Shown: positions 1 to 8,380 of the stretch, one piece after another
Layout: every line of letters starts with the position of its first letter
Numbering within the stretch: the first letter of the stretch is position 1
NCBI GenBank assembly: GCA_013817375.1
Contig: JACDCV010000005.1
Span: 1 to 41,610, forward strand
Length of the DNA: 41,610 bases
Source: Sphingomonas sp.
Lineage (GTDB): Bacteria; Pseudomonadota; Alphaproteobacteria; Sphingomonadales; Sphingomonadaceae
Direction: 5' to 3'
Notes under the pieces: model-generated
Databases searched by the model: none
What the model was told of the DNA's origin: nothing
Seen by the model: only the letters and a program-made list of their open reading frames with translations
Program-made: the position numbers and the translations under genes

Positions 1-1
1 C

Positions 2-325
2 GCCGCCGCCGCCGCCTCCGCCGCCTCCGCCGCCTCCGTCGCCTACGTCGCCGCCTACGCCTACGCCGCCTACGCCTCCGCCTACGCCGCCTCCGACGCC
101 TCCGCCGCCGCCGCCTCCGCCGCCTCCGCCGCCTCCGTCGCCTACGTCGCCGCCTACGCCTACGCCGCCTACGCCTCCGCCGCCGAGCGCGCGAAAATTT
201 GCGACAAGGTGCTTGGCGAGTTTGCCGAGGATGTCGTGCAGATACTCGTCAGCATGAATGTGCCGGGCGCGCAGTGGCTCGATTTGGCCCCTCTCGACAT
301 CGCCAAAGAGGGATCGGCGTCATGA
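2..325 (+). CDS. Ala/Ser/Tyr-rich repeat protein with conserved-looking C-terminus (...GEFAEDVVQILVSMNVPGAQWLDL...), 5' truncated by window edge
   Basis: Open from position 2 to TGA 323-325; not in the ORF track because the start lies outside the window; the TGA overlaps the next ATG (ATGA at 322). Confidence 0.7.
   Translation, partial: AAAAASAASAASVAYVAAYAYAAYASAYAASDASAAAASAASAASVAYVAAYAYAAYASAAERAKICDKVLGEFAEDVVQILVSMNVPGAQWLDLAPLDIAKEGSAS
5..181. repeat. 78-bp perfect direct repeat (5-82 and 104-181, offset 99 bp) within GCC/TCC/TAC low-complexity tract
   Basis: Direct codon-by-codon comparison of the two copies. Confidence 0.9.
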
Positions 326-705
326 CCGCAGCAGCACAGACCGCCCACACGCCGGGACCGTGGGAAGCCGGACGTAACCCGCGAGGCGATTTTACGAACG
401 AGACAGTCATTCGCCCTTCCGGAGAGTTTCCCCACGGCAGGTGGATTGCTGACGTTGGGCCTTGGATGCCGGAGACTATCGCCAACGCCCATCTTATCGC
501 CGCCGCGCCCACCATGGCCGACGCAATCAAGGGTCTGATTGGGCTTTGCCAGATGCTCCGCAACCGCGACGACTGCCCGTCCGAAATCAGGCAGGCGCTG
601 ACGCACAATCACCGCATCATCGCTGGCTACGAGGCTCTTTCGGCGGCTGGAATTGACGGGTTCCAGCCCTCGGATTTCGACGCTGACAAGGCGGTGCAAT
701 CTTGA
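322..705 (+). CDS. phage hypothetical protein (MTAAAQTAHTPGPWEAG...)
   Basis: Start at ATG 322 coupled to the upstream stop; 'HTPGPW' N-terminus recurrent in phage small proteins. Confidence 0.7.
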   Translation: MTAAAQTAHTPGPWEAGRNPRGDFTNETVIRPSGEFPHGRWIADVGPWMPETIANAHLIAAAPTMADAIKGLIGLCQMLRNRDDCPSEIRQALTHNHRIIAGYEALSAAGIDGFQPSDFDADKAVQS

Positions 706-1064
706 ACGCCCGCGCCTTCGCCGCGTCATGCGGTTGCCCGACGAACGATCCCGCACTGCTCTCGATCTACGAAGACATCCGCCAGTATGGCATCCGCGAG
801 GCCCGCGCTGGGCATTACGAGCGGGTTAAGCTGGTCAAAAAATTGAAGGTTCACCCTTCGATGTTCTTCGCGATGATCCGGCCGGCCTTGTCCAGCGACG
901 AGGCGATCGAGGATGCGGCCCGCTTCATTTCCTGCTTTCGCAATCTGCCGAGATGGCAGCAGGAAAGCCGTCTCGATCGGCTCGCCAAGGCGAAGCAGGT
1001 GCTCGTGATGGCCAGGTTCTTCCGCCGCTACGGGCTGCGGATTTGGGCTCGGAGGGCAGCGTGA
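702..1064 (+). CDS. hypothetical protein
   Basis: ORF coupled to both neighbours; TTG start at 702. Confidence 0.6.
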   Translation: MNARAFAASCGCPTNDPALLSIYEDIRQYGIREARAGHYERVKLVKKLKVHPSMFFAMIRPALSSDEAIEDAARFISCFRNLPRWQQESRLDRLAKAKQVLVMARFFRRYGLRIWARRAA

Positions 1065-1150
1065 TGTTCCCGCGCGTCTCCCTGATCATCCTCGCCTGCA
1101 TCCTGTTCGTCGGGCTGCTCGAAAATCCAACTCAATTCGGAGTGTTCTGA
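1064..1150 (+). CDS. 28-aa single-TM peptide MFPRVSLIILACILFVGLLENPTQFGVF
   Basis: ATG at 1064 overlaps upstream TGA; TGA at 1148-1150 overlaps next ATG; hydrophobic core. Confidence 0.45.
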   Translation: MFPRVSLIILACILFVGLLENPTQFGVF

Positions 1151-2181
1151 TGGACTCGTTCACCAGCATCGGCGAAGCCGCAGCGAAGGTCGTCGACAAG
1201 TGGGCATGGTGGCAGAACGCCCTCCGAGGCGAGTTCGGGCCGATCCACAGCGAGCCGCAGCAGGGTTATTACCGCGTTCGCGGCCGCGATGGGCAATGGG
1301 ATGCGGTTGCTATCTGGCTCGACGATGGCGGCTCCTGGCTCGCCTACCGCAACGGGCAGGATGTCCGCGACGTCGAGAGCCTTTGGACTTATGCCTGCCG
1401 TCACCCGATCGAGCCTGCCGCCTACGACGCGGCGATGGCCGGCAAAGGCTTCGACGACGAGCCCCCGGCGCCGATTGGGCATAATGCTGCGCCGGGCGAC
1501 GACCCGTTCGAAGCTTTGCGCATCGAATATCTGGGCGAAAAGGAACTCGCCGAGGAATTCTTGCGCTCGCCGATCAAGACACAAGCCGACGCGGACAAGT
1601 CAGCCATATGGAGCCGCCGCCTCGCCGACATTGCGAAGAAGGCTACCGATCACCACAAGGTCGAAAAGCAGCCGTCGCTAGACGAGGGCCGGCGCGTTGA
1701 TGAACGCTGGCGCGAGTTGAAGGAAGAACCGAAGGCGCTCTCGACTAAGTTGAAGCGCCATCAGGACGAATGGCTGAACGAACAGGATCGGCTAGAGCGC
1801 GAGCGCCAGCGCAAGGCGCGCGAGGAAGCCGATCGTATCCGTCAGGCGGCTGAAGATGCCGAGCGCGAGGCGCAAACCGCCGTGCTGGTCGACGATCGGG
1901 AAGCAGAGCCCCGCAAGGCGGAAGCCGAGAAGTTGGCGAGGCAAGCTCATGAAGCCGAGCGCGCCGCCGAAGCGCGCAACGTATCCGCCGGTCGCACCGG
2001 CGCGCGCACGTCGCTGCGCACTTTCAAGTCTGCCGAGATCATCGACTTCGATGCTCTTTTCGCTTCGCTAAAGGACAACGCGGAAGTCCGCGACCTCGTG
2101 AAATCGCTTGCCGACAAGGCGGCGAAGACCGGCTTTCCGCTGCCAGGCACGAAGGTCTTGGAAGAGCGGAGGGCCGTCTGA
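1150..2181 (+). CDS. phage hypothetical protein with central coiled-coil/charged region and 'PIGHNAAPG' motif
   Basis: Long ORF, ATGA coupling to neighbours. Confidence 0.75.
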   Translation: MDSFTSIGEAAAKVVDKWAWWQNALRGEFGPIHSEPQQGYYRVRGRDGQWDAVAIWLDDGGSWLAYRNGQDVRDVESLWTYACRHPIEPAAYDAAMAGKGFDDEPPAPIGHNAAPGDDPFEALRIEYLGEKELAEEFLRSPIKTQADADKSAIWSRRLADIAKKATDHHKVEKQPSLDEGRRVDERWRELKEEPKALSTKLKRHQDEWLNEQDRLERERQRKAREEADRIRQAAEDAEREAQTAVLVDDREAEPRKAEAEKLARQAHEAERAAEARNVSAGRTGARTSLRTFKSAEIIDFDALFASLKDNAEVRDLVKSLADKAAKTGFPLPGTKVLEERRAV

Positions 2182-2504
2182 TGAACGCCGAGGAACTCTA
2201 CAAGCGCAACGAGGAGACCTTTGCGCGGGCGTTCGCGGCGCAGAAGATGGGCCTCGTCGACGATCCGTGGGGACAGAAGCTGCCGGACGATCTCTGGCAG
2301 CAGTGCATCCCTCAGGCGCAGCGCGCGCTCTCCTTCAAGGTGACGAGCACAAGCCATGGCTACAACCATGACACGGTGCAGGGCACCTGCCCGATCGACG
2401 CCACCGTGAAGGAAGTCGAGGATCGCTTCTACCACTGGTATTTTGGCGGTCGAGGCGCCTGGGTCAAAGACGGCCGTTTTGGCTGCACCATTCACAACGA
2501 TTAG
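2181..2504 (+). CDS. hypothetical protein
   Basis: ORF coupled to upstream gene. Confidence 0.65.
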   Translation: MNAEELYKRNEETFARAFAAQKMGLVDDPWGQKLPDDLWQQCIPQAQRALSFKVTSTSHGYNHDTVQGTCPIDATVKEVEDRFYHWYFGGRGAWVKDGRFGCTIHND

Positions 2505-2516
2505 GAGCGCAGTCAA

Positions 2517-3422
2517 ATGAACGCCATCACCAAGACTGAGAAGCCGTCGCTCATCGCCATGATGGCGGCGCAGCGCAACATGGACCCGGAGCAGTTCGCC
2601 AAGACGGTGCGCGCCACGGTCATGCCGGCCAATCACACGAATGAACAGTTCGCCGCGCTGATGCTGGTCGCCAGCAAATACGACCTCGATCCAATCTTGA
2701 AGGAAATCTACGCCTTCCCGGCCAAAGGTGGCGGCATCGTGCCGATCGTCTCCATCGACGGCTGGATCAATCTCGTCAATTCGCACCCGCAAAGCGACGG
2801 GTTTGAGTTTGACTTCGAGCATGACGACAAGGGCGCGCTCGTCTCCTGCACCTGCCGGATGTTCCGAAAGGATCGGAGCCGGCCAGTCGCCGTCACCGAA
2901 TATCTGGCTGAGTGCGTCCGCGCCACCGATCCATGGAAGATGAAGCACCGGATGCTTCGCCATAAGGCGATGATCCAGGCCGCGCGCTTGGCCTTCGGTT
3001 TCTCCGGCGTCTATGACGACGACGAAGGCGCGAAAATCGCCGAGATGAAGGACGTGACGCCGGCCGCCGAGCGCCCGCAGCCGCCGCGCCCGCCCGCGCC
3101 AGCGAGCGCCAGCGCCGCGCCAGCGCCTACCATCAACCACGCAGAGATCGTCGACGCCCAGACCGGCGAGATCATCGACGAGATGGAGATCGTCACCGAA
3201 ACCGGCGAGGCGACCGACACGCTGGTCGACTCCGATGCATTCGACGCCAATCTGTTTTTCGAAGAACTGGAAATTTCTCTCGGGGCGGAGACGACCGCCG
3301 AGGGCGTTGAGGAGCGCTGGAACGAATTCGACCCCCTCGCCACCCTTGAAGGCGACGAGACGAACCAGTCGATCGCGCTCGCCATCAAGAAGCGCCGGCT
3401 CAAGACCATCGGAGGCAAGTGA
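2517..3422 (+). CDS. bet: RecT/Bet-family single-strand annealing recombinase with extra acidic C-terminal region
   Basis: Recognisable family features: ...FAALMLVASKYDLDPILKEIYAFPAKGGGIVPIVSIDGWINLVN...WKMKHRMLRHKAMIQAARLAFGFSGVYDDDE. Confidence 0.92.
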   Translation: MNAITKTEKPSLIAMMAAQRNMDPEQFAKTVRATVMPANHTNEQFAALMLVASKYDLDPILKEIYAFPAKGGGIVPIVSIDGWINLVNSHPQSDGFEFDFEHDDKGALVSCTCRMFRKDRSRPVAVTEYLAECVRATDPWKMKHRMLRHKAMIQAARLAFGFSGVYDDDEGAKIAEMKDVTPAAERPQPPRPPAPASASAAPAPTINHAEIVDAQTGEIIDEMEIVTETGEATDTLVDSDAFDANLFFEELEISLGAETTAEGVEERWNEFDPLATLEGDETNQSIALAIKKRRLKTIGGK

Positions 3423-4000
3423 AAGTGATGGCTGAGTGTTCCGTCGATGGATGCGCCCGTCAACCGCATGGCCATGGGTTTTGTCTCAAGCACTATAAGC
3501 GGTGGCGCAATCATGGCGACCCGCTTGCCGGGCGCACCCCGGTCGGAGAGCCGCAGCGATATTTTCAAGAGGTCGTTCTTCCCTATGAAGGGAATGACTG
3601 CCTTACGTGGCCATATTCCCGAACCTCTTATGGCTACGGAACTGTCTATCAAGACGGGGAGATGAAGTACGTTCACAATCTGATTTGTGAAGCCGAGAGC
3701 GGTCCCCGCCCTACTCCGTCCCATGAAGGTGCTCACGGGTGCGGCCAAGGGCACAACGGCTGCGTTGCTAAACGGCATATCCGATGGGCGACATCGGCCG
3801 AGAACAAAGCCGACATGGTGATTCATGGAACGGACAACCGCGGCGAGCGGTGCGGGACATCTAAACTTACCACGGATCAGGTCGTAGAAATACGGAGATC
3901 AACCACACCAAACGCGGATCTGGCTAAGAAATTCGGCGTTCGAACAGATGCCGTGCGCCGCGCGCGAAAGGGTCAAACCTGGGGGCATATCGATGTCTAA
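3419..4000 (+). CDS. HNH homing-type endonuclease with C-terminal HTH-like tail
   Basis: Cys/His-rich N-terminus (CSVDGCARQPHGHGFCLKHYKRW), VHNLICE...H..C..GHNGCVAKRHIRWATSAENKADM core; GTG 3419 or ATG 3428 start. Confidence 0.85.
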   Translation: MKVMAECSVDGCARQPHGHGFCLKHYKRWRNHGDPLAGRTPVGEPQRYFQEVVLPYEGNDCLTWPYSRTSYGYGTVYQDGEMKYVHNLICEAESGPRPTPSHEGAHGCGQGHNGCVAKRHIRWATSAENKADMVIHGTDNRGERCGTSKLTTDQVVEIRRSTTPNADLAKKFGVRTDAVRRARKGQTWGHIDV

Positions 4001-4883
4001 GACAGAGAGTCCCAGCTTCAAGATGACGGTCGAGAATGGAAGGCTCGTTCCATCGACCGCCTACGATCAAGAGCGTCTTTTCACATGGAGGAACGGCACG
4101 AACGTCAATGTCCGCTTCACCGAGGACAAGGACCGCGTGATGGTCCGCAAGTGGTGGGCAGTTCTCAACCGCGCCGTCAAGGAATGTGCGACGCCATGGA
4201 AAACGGCCAGCGAGGCGTCCGAGGCGATCAAGCTCGCGCTCGGCATCGTACATCTGACGAAGACCGTCGGCGGCCAGTTCATGCAGTATCCGAAGAGCCT
4301 GACGGAACTGACGGACCCAGAACTCGACGATGCCGTCGTTCAGATGCTCGGCGTGGTCCAGGGTGTGACCGGAGTTGACCCGGAAGACTGGAAAAAGGAA
4401 ATCGCCGACATCGGCGAAGACGAAACAACCGAACCCGCATCCGCTCTCTCCTCCAGCGATGATGCGGCAGGCAGCGGCGAGGCATCCCCTGGCTCGACCG
4501 CTGCCGACCCTACACAGATCGAGCCGCCTGCCGGTGAAACAATCCGGGCGACGCAGGATGGCGCGATGGAATCCGAGCCGGCGACCGTGCAGTCGACGGT
4601 AGGCTCGGATTCCAACCAATCAGAGGCCGCAGAGCGCGACGAGGCTGCCTGGCTGAAAGGCTTTGCCCGATCCATCGTCGCGGCGATCGCGGTCGACGAC
4701 AAATTCGTGCTGGCGACGTCAAAGGGTTCGTTCGTCGACGGCCTGTCCAGAGACGCAAGCGAGCGCGCCCGCGCCATCACGAAATATGCGGTCCAGGTTG
4801 CTCGCAACGAAATGGAGCGCGCCGATGCGCTCGACATCATCGCCGGCAAGGCCGGGTGCGAAATCGGGGAGTTGGCGGTATGA
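3993..4883 (+). CDS. phage hypothetical protein; N-terminus weakly DUF1367-like, acidic low-complexity linker
   Basis: Start MSKTESPSFKMTVENGRLVPSTAYDQERLF...; overlaps HNH stop by 8 bp. Confidence 0.6.
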   Translation: MSKTESPSFKMTVENGRLVPSTAYDQERLFTWRNGTNVNVRFTEDKDRVMVRKWWAVLNRAVKECATPWKTASEASEAIKLALGIVHLTKTVGGQFMQYPKSLTELTDPELDDAVVQMLGVVQGVTGVDPEDWKKEIADIGEDETTEPASALSSSDDAAGSGEASPGSTAADPTQIEPPAGETIRATQDGAMESEPATVQSTVGSDSNQSEAAERDEAAWLKGFARSIVAAIAVDDKFVLATSKGSFVDGLSRDASERARAITKYAVQVARNEMERADALDIIAGKAGCEIGELAV

Positions 4884-5089
4884 AAAGCCCGATCGCCCTC
4901 TTCCTCGCATGGCGGGAGCGTCGCCGCGCAGATCGCGCCATCGTCATAGCCGAGCGCCGCCGCCTCGCCATTGCTACGCAGATCGCCGACAGGCGGGCGC
5001 ACAAGCGCGAGTGGCGCTATCTCGCCGGTGACTTGCGGCGGGCGACAGAACAAAGCCTGGCGGCCTCCTGTGGCCGGATGGTGCGGTGA
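4880..5089 (+). CDS. small basic protein
   Basis: ATG 4880 overlaps upstream TGA. Confidence 0.5.
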   Translation: MKSPIALFLAWRERRRADRAIVIAERRRLAIATQIADRRAHKREWRYLAGDLRRATEQSLAASCGRMVR

Positions 5090-5235
5090 TGGCCGGCTTC
5101 CGTGTAGTCCGCGAGCCCGAGGCGTTCTCCAATGCTCCTTCCCGTGGCCAGAAGAGGCCAAGGAAGGCCGATGACGCGGCACCCGTTATTGCAGATTGGC
5201 TCGCCCCGGCAGCCGGGAGTGCGGGCCGTGAGTAG
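5089..5235 (+). CDS. 48-aa small protein MAGFRVVREPEAFSNAPSRGQKRPRKADDAAPVIADWLAPAAGSAGRE
   Basis: ATGA coupling at 5087-5091; below the length cut-off of the ORF track. Confidence 0.45.
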   Translation: MAGFRVVREPEAFSNAPSRGQKRPRKADDAAPVIADWLAPAAGSAGRE

Positions 5236-5425
5236 CCATGTCCTGCTGGGCCTGCAAATCCTCATTGGCGGCTTGATCGCGGCGATGGGCTTCCATCTTG
5301 TCGACTACGCATTTGGCAAAGGCGGCGCTGCCAATCCCGATGCAGGCTTGGTCTATTTCCTCACTGGCATCGCGACGATCCTGCTCGGCATATTCCTGAT
5401 ATCTGGAGTAAACCTCAATGACTGA
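5228..5425 (+). CDS. two-TM membrane protein
   Basis: GTG start at 5228 overlapping previous gene; two hydrophobic segments. Confidence 0.5.
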   Translation: MSSHVLLGLQILIGGLIAAMGFHLVDYAFGKGGAANPDAGLVYFLTGIATILLGIFLISGVNLND

Positions 5426-5915
5426 CAAGAACGATCTGGTGGCGCGGTTGCAAATGCTGGCCGATTATATCGACACAATGCCGGGACCGCTTACGATTCG
5501 AGAGGAAGGCGACCAGCTAATTTATCGCGAAGTCACCTCCATCCGCGACCAGCTTGCTGGGGTGGTTGCCGAGCGGGATGCGTTCAAGGCGGCTTGTGCA
5601 AGTGCCGGCGTTTGTATGACCTGCGTTCTTCGCGCTCCCGACACCTTCGGATGCTCGGATTGCCTTAACACGGGGTGGTCACAGGGCGATCCTTACGCGC
5701 AAATCGAGACGCTTAAGATAAAACTGGATCAGACTCGCGATTTGGGGATGGCGTATTCCGCCGACGCGAAAGCCGCCGAAGCCGAGCGGGATGCGGCGCT
5801 GGCGGTATTGCTGCGGATAGCTGAACATCCCGATACCGAGAACGGGGCGTTTCGAGCCGCACTCGCCCGCGCCTTTCTCACCAAGCAGGCCAAGCCCGAT
5901 GGAGAGGTGGGATGA
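5418..5915 (+). CDS. coiled-coil protein with central CxxC...CxxC zinc-binding motif
   Basis: ...GVCMTCVLRAPDTFGCSDCLNTG... flanked by heptad-rich regions. Confidence 0.65.
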   Translation: MTDKNDLVARLQMLADYIDTMPGPLTIREEGDQLIYREVTSIRDQLAGVVAERDAFKAACASAGVCMTCVLRAPDTFGCSDCLNTGWSQGDPYAQIETLKIKLDQTRDLGMAYSADAKAAEAERDAALAVLLRIAEHPDTENGAFRAALARAFLTKQAKPDGEVG

Positions 5916-6082
5916 GGGCGCTCGCACTCCCTGCCCGTCAGGTGACGGCTCTTTGCAAGGGAGCCGCGAAAGCCGGCTATGTCGTGGAAGTCAAGATAGG
6001 GGACGTGGTTATGCGCCTTGTTCCCGCATCCCATGCACAGGAAACTGCGAAAGTTGACGACAACGAGGATTTCAGGCTTTGA
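5912..6082 (+). CDS. 56-aa hypothetical protein MRALALPARQVTALCKGAAKAGYVVEVKIGDVVMRLV...
   Basis: ATGA coupling with 5418..5915; stop overlaps integrase start. Confidence 0.6.
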   Translation: MRALALPARQVTALCKGAAKAGYVVEVKIGDVVMRLVPASHAQETAKVDDNEDFRL

Positions 6083-7155
6083 CCGAGGATATGCCCCGCC
6101 CGCGCCCGCCTTACATCCGCCAGGAAAGAACCCGCCACGGGCGCCTGATCTGGACATTCCGGCGCGGCGCCGAGTATGTCCGCCTGCCCGATGTCTTCGG
6201 CAGCACCGAGTTCTGGACCTCCTACAATGCCGCTCTGGAGGGCAAGAAAGCCCCGAAACCGACGCTAGGCAGGAGTGGGACGCTCGAATGGCTGGTCCGC
6301 AGATACAAGCAAAGCGGCCACTTCGCGTCCCTCGCCCCGACGAGCAAAATCAACCGCGACTATATCATGCAGGCGGTTTGCAAGGAAGCCGGACACGTCC
6401 CTTTCGTGAAGGTGACGAGGCTGAAAATTCAGGAGGCGATGGACCGCAGGGCGGCAACTCCCCACGCCGCAAATAACTTCCTCGTCGCCATGTCCGTGCT
6501 GTTCAAATGGGCCGTGGACAACGAGATGGTCGAGAAAAACCCGTGCGAAGGCGTGTCGCCGCGCAAGGACAAGATCAAGGGTTTCCATACATGGTCGATC
6601 GAGGAGGTCGAGCAATTCCGGGCAAAGCATCCGGTCGGATCGAAGCCGAGGCTGGCGCTCGATCTGTTGCTGTTTACCGGCCTACGCCGTGGCGATGTCA
6701 GGATCGTCGGCAAACAGCATGTGCGTGAGGGCGTCATCGCGCTCCGCACCGGCAAGACGAATGCTCAGGTTCATCTGCCGATATTCCCCAAATTGCAGGC
6801 GTCTCTCGACAATACGGCAACGGGGAATTTGGTGTTCCTGACCAATGCGAAGGGCGAACCGTTCGCGAACGCCCAGGCATTCGGGATGTGGTTCATTCGC
6901 CAGTGCAACGCGGCAGGGCTGCCGGCAGGATGCACAGCGCACGGATTGAGAAAAGCTGGCGCGACCATCGCAGCCAACAATGGCGCGACGGCTCATGAGC
7001 TGATGGCGATGTTCGGATGGTCGAGGATTTCGATGGCCGAAGTCTACACCAAACAGGCGGACAGGGCGCGGCTCGCAAGGGGTGCGTCGGAACGCATTGC
7101 GAACAATTCATCGTCGCACCTTCAAATAGGTGCGGCGGCGGCAGCTAAAAAATAA
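6079..7155 (+). CDS. int: tyrosine recombinase / phage integrase
   Basis: Catalytic-type motifs TGLRRGDV, GKTNAQVHLPI, HGLRKAGAT, MFGWSRISMAEVYT. Confidence 0.93.
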   Translation: MTEDMPRPRPPYIRQERTRHGRLIWTFRRGAEYVRLPDVFGSTEFWTSYNAALEGKKAPKPTLGRSGTLEWLVRRYKQSGHFASLAPTSKINRDYIMQAVCKEAGHVPFVKVTRLKIQEAMDRRAATPHAANNFLVAMSVLFKWAVDNEMVEKNPCEGVSPRKDKIKGFHTWSIEEVEQFRAKHPVGSKPRLALDLLLFTGLRRGDVRIVGKQHVREGVIALRTGKTNAQVHLPIFPKLQASLDNTATGNLVFLTNAKGEPFANAQAFGMWFIRQCNAAGLPAGCTAHGLRKAGATIAANNGATAHELMAMFGWSRISMAEVYTKQADRARLARGASERIANNSSSHLQIGAAAAAKK

Positions 7156-7189
7156 GTTTTATCAAAGCTGTTTTTCGGGGGTTTTACTT

Positions 7190-7218
7190 TTGACACTTGA
7201 ACGACAAACGAATAAAAT
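7190..7218 (+). promoter_or_regulatory. sigma70-like promoter TTGACA-N17-TAAAAT
   Basis: TTGACA 7190-7195, exactly 17 nt, TAAAAT 7213-7218, in a locally AT-rich region after int. Confidence 0.6.
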
Positions 7219-7235
7219 CAATCACTTGCAGTATA

Positions 7236-7291
7236 GTGCGACGTTTTATGGCCCTTTGATTTGGTTAGAGATTTCTAATCGAACGTCGCAC
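7236..7291. repeat. 10-bp perfect inverted repeat GTGCGACGTT/AACGTCGCAC enclosing a second dyad (TTAGA-GATT-TCTAA)
   Basis: Arms 7236-7245 and 7282-7291; inner hairpin within 7264-7280. Confidence 0.8.
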
Positions 7292-7306
7292 CAAAGGAGA
7301 AGGATA

Positions 7307-7381
7307 TTGCTGCGTGACCGGGGAACAGTCGGCATACACCCGATGCACGAAAACCGGCACAGTCGGCCCGGTCTGTTCTAA
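7307..7381 (+). CDS. candidate 24-aa leader peptide (TTG start) MLRDRGTVGIHPMHENRHSRPGLF
   Basis: Strong SD AAGGAGAAGG just upstream; TAA overlaps the SD (TAAGGAG) of the next gene. Confidence 0.3.
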   Translation: MLRDRGTVGIHPMHENRHSRPGLF

Positions 7382-7391
7382 GGAGAGAGCG

Positions 7392-7652
7392 ATGAGCGAC
7401 GACGAACGACGAGCGGTTGTTACGGCAGATGATCTGGACACCTTGGACGAGGCCGAAATCATCGAAGGCTACAGAGACGGCTTCGAGGGTTTCCCATGCG
7501 GCGAAAATCGGGGCCGATCATATTGGCATGGATGGAAAAACGGCATGACCGACACCGGCAGGATGGACATGACAGTCGAGGGAAAATTGCTCGTCCGTTC
7601 GGTTCTCTCGCAACAGCGGCTCGCCCTCACCCTAGAAGGAACTGAGACTTAA
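7392..7652 (+). CDS. ribosome modulation factor (RMF)-like small protein
   Basis: SD TAAGGAGAGAGCG-ATG; EGYRDGFEGFP...GRSYWHGWKNGM pattern resembles the RMF fold signature. Confidence 0.55.
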   Translation: MSDDERRAVVTADDLDTLDEAEIIEGYRDGFEGFPCGENRGRSYWHGWKNGMTDTGRMDMTVEGKLLVRSVLSQQRLALTLEGTET

Positions 7653-7993
7653 GTCGGCAACCCCATAGGCGTGCCGTCCATGCCCACAGCCACCACACAT
7701 GCGACGATGCCGTCCAACGCAAGTAGCGTCCAGGTGCGTTTTGCCGACGATTGAAACAGCAGCAACTCGCGGGGCCCGGCGGGCGTAGCAACCACCCCTT
7801 GCCAAACGATATGCTCTTTGTATCGCTCGCTCAGAATGCCGACGGCGACTTCCAGCGGTCTGCACTTGGGCGAGGGTAATACGGATTGCGCACGGGCCGG
7901 GACGAGCAGCAGCAGGCCGATGATGAACGATGCGGCCAGCATGACGCCAGCGAGAACGACAGGGCGGTTGTTTCTAGCGTTGGTCACGGTCAT
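7649..7993 (-). CDS. hypothetical protein with N-terminal TM/signal segment
   Basis: ORF; hydrophobic N-terminus; ATGA-type overlap with next gene. Confidence 0.6.
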   Translation of the reverse strand: MTVTNARNNRPVVLAGVMLAASFIIGLLLLVPARAQSVLPSPKCRPLEVAVGILSERYKEHIVWQGVVATPAGPRELLLFQSSAKRTWTLLALDGIVACVVAVGMDGTPMGLPT

Positions 7994-8370
7994 GCTCCCT
8001 CACGTCTCGGGGTCGATTGTCGGCGCGCCGGCTGGTCAAAGGCGCGGTCCAGCCTCTCGTTCATTTTGTCCATGCGCTCGGCGATCCCGTTGATGGAATC
8101 CATCATCGGCGCCATCGTTTCACGCACCCCGCTCTTGGTCGTATAGGTTTCGGCGACATGCAGCTTGTGCTCGGCAAGCTGCACCTGGAGCAACGAAGCC
8201 AGCGCCGAGGCCGCGCTTACCTGATGAGACGCTTCCGACTTCGCCGCGGCGATAGACGCTGACATGTCCGCTCTGGCCGTGGCGATTGCCTGCTCCACCC
8301 GCCACCATGCGCCGGCCACCACGCCCAGGACCGAGATGACAAAGACAACCAGTTCGGTGGTGACGGTCAT
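7990..8370 (-). CDS. membrane-anchored coiled-coil protein (lysis cassette)
   Basis: MTVTTELVVFVISVLGVVAGAWW... TM then helical region. Confidence 0.6.
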   Translation of the reverse strand: MTVTTELVVFVISVLGVVAGAWWRVEQAIATARADMSASIAAAKSEASHQVSAASALASLLQVQLAEHKLHVAETYTTKSGVRETMAPMMDSINGIAERMDKMNERLDRAFDQPARRQSTPRREGA

Positions 8371-8380
8371 TTCAGCATCC

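Noticed and set aside
1-190. CRISPR-like repeats
   Set aside because: Codon-level low-complexity repeat in one open frame, no unique spacers
1947-3140. Long - strand ORF (397 aa)
   Set aside because: Antisense to recT and neighbours; no recognisable motifs
7236-7293. Possible tRNA gene
   Set aside because: Only ~58 nt, no valid anticodon arm or T-stem, acceptor discriminator/CCA do not fit; kept only as a dyad/att candidate
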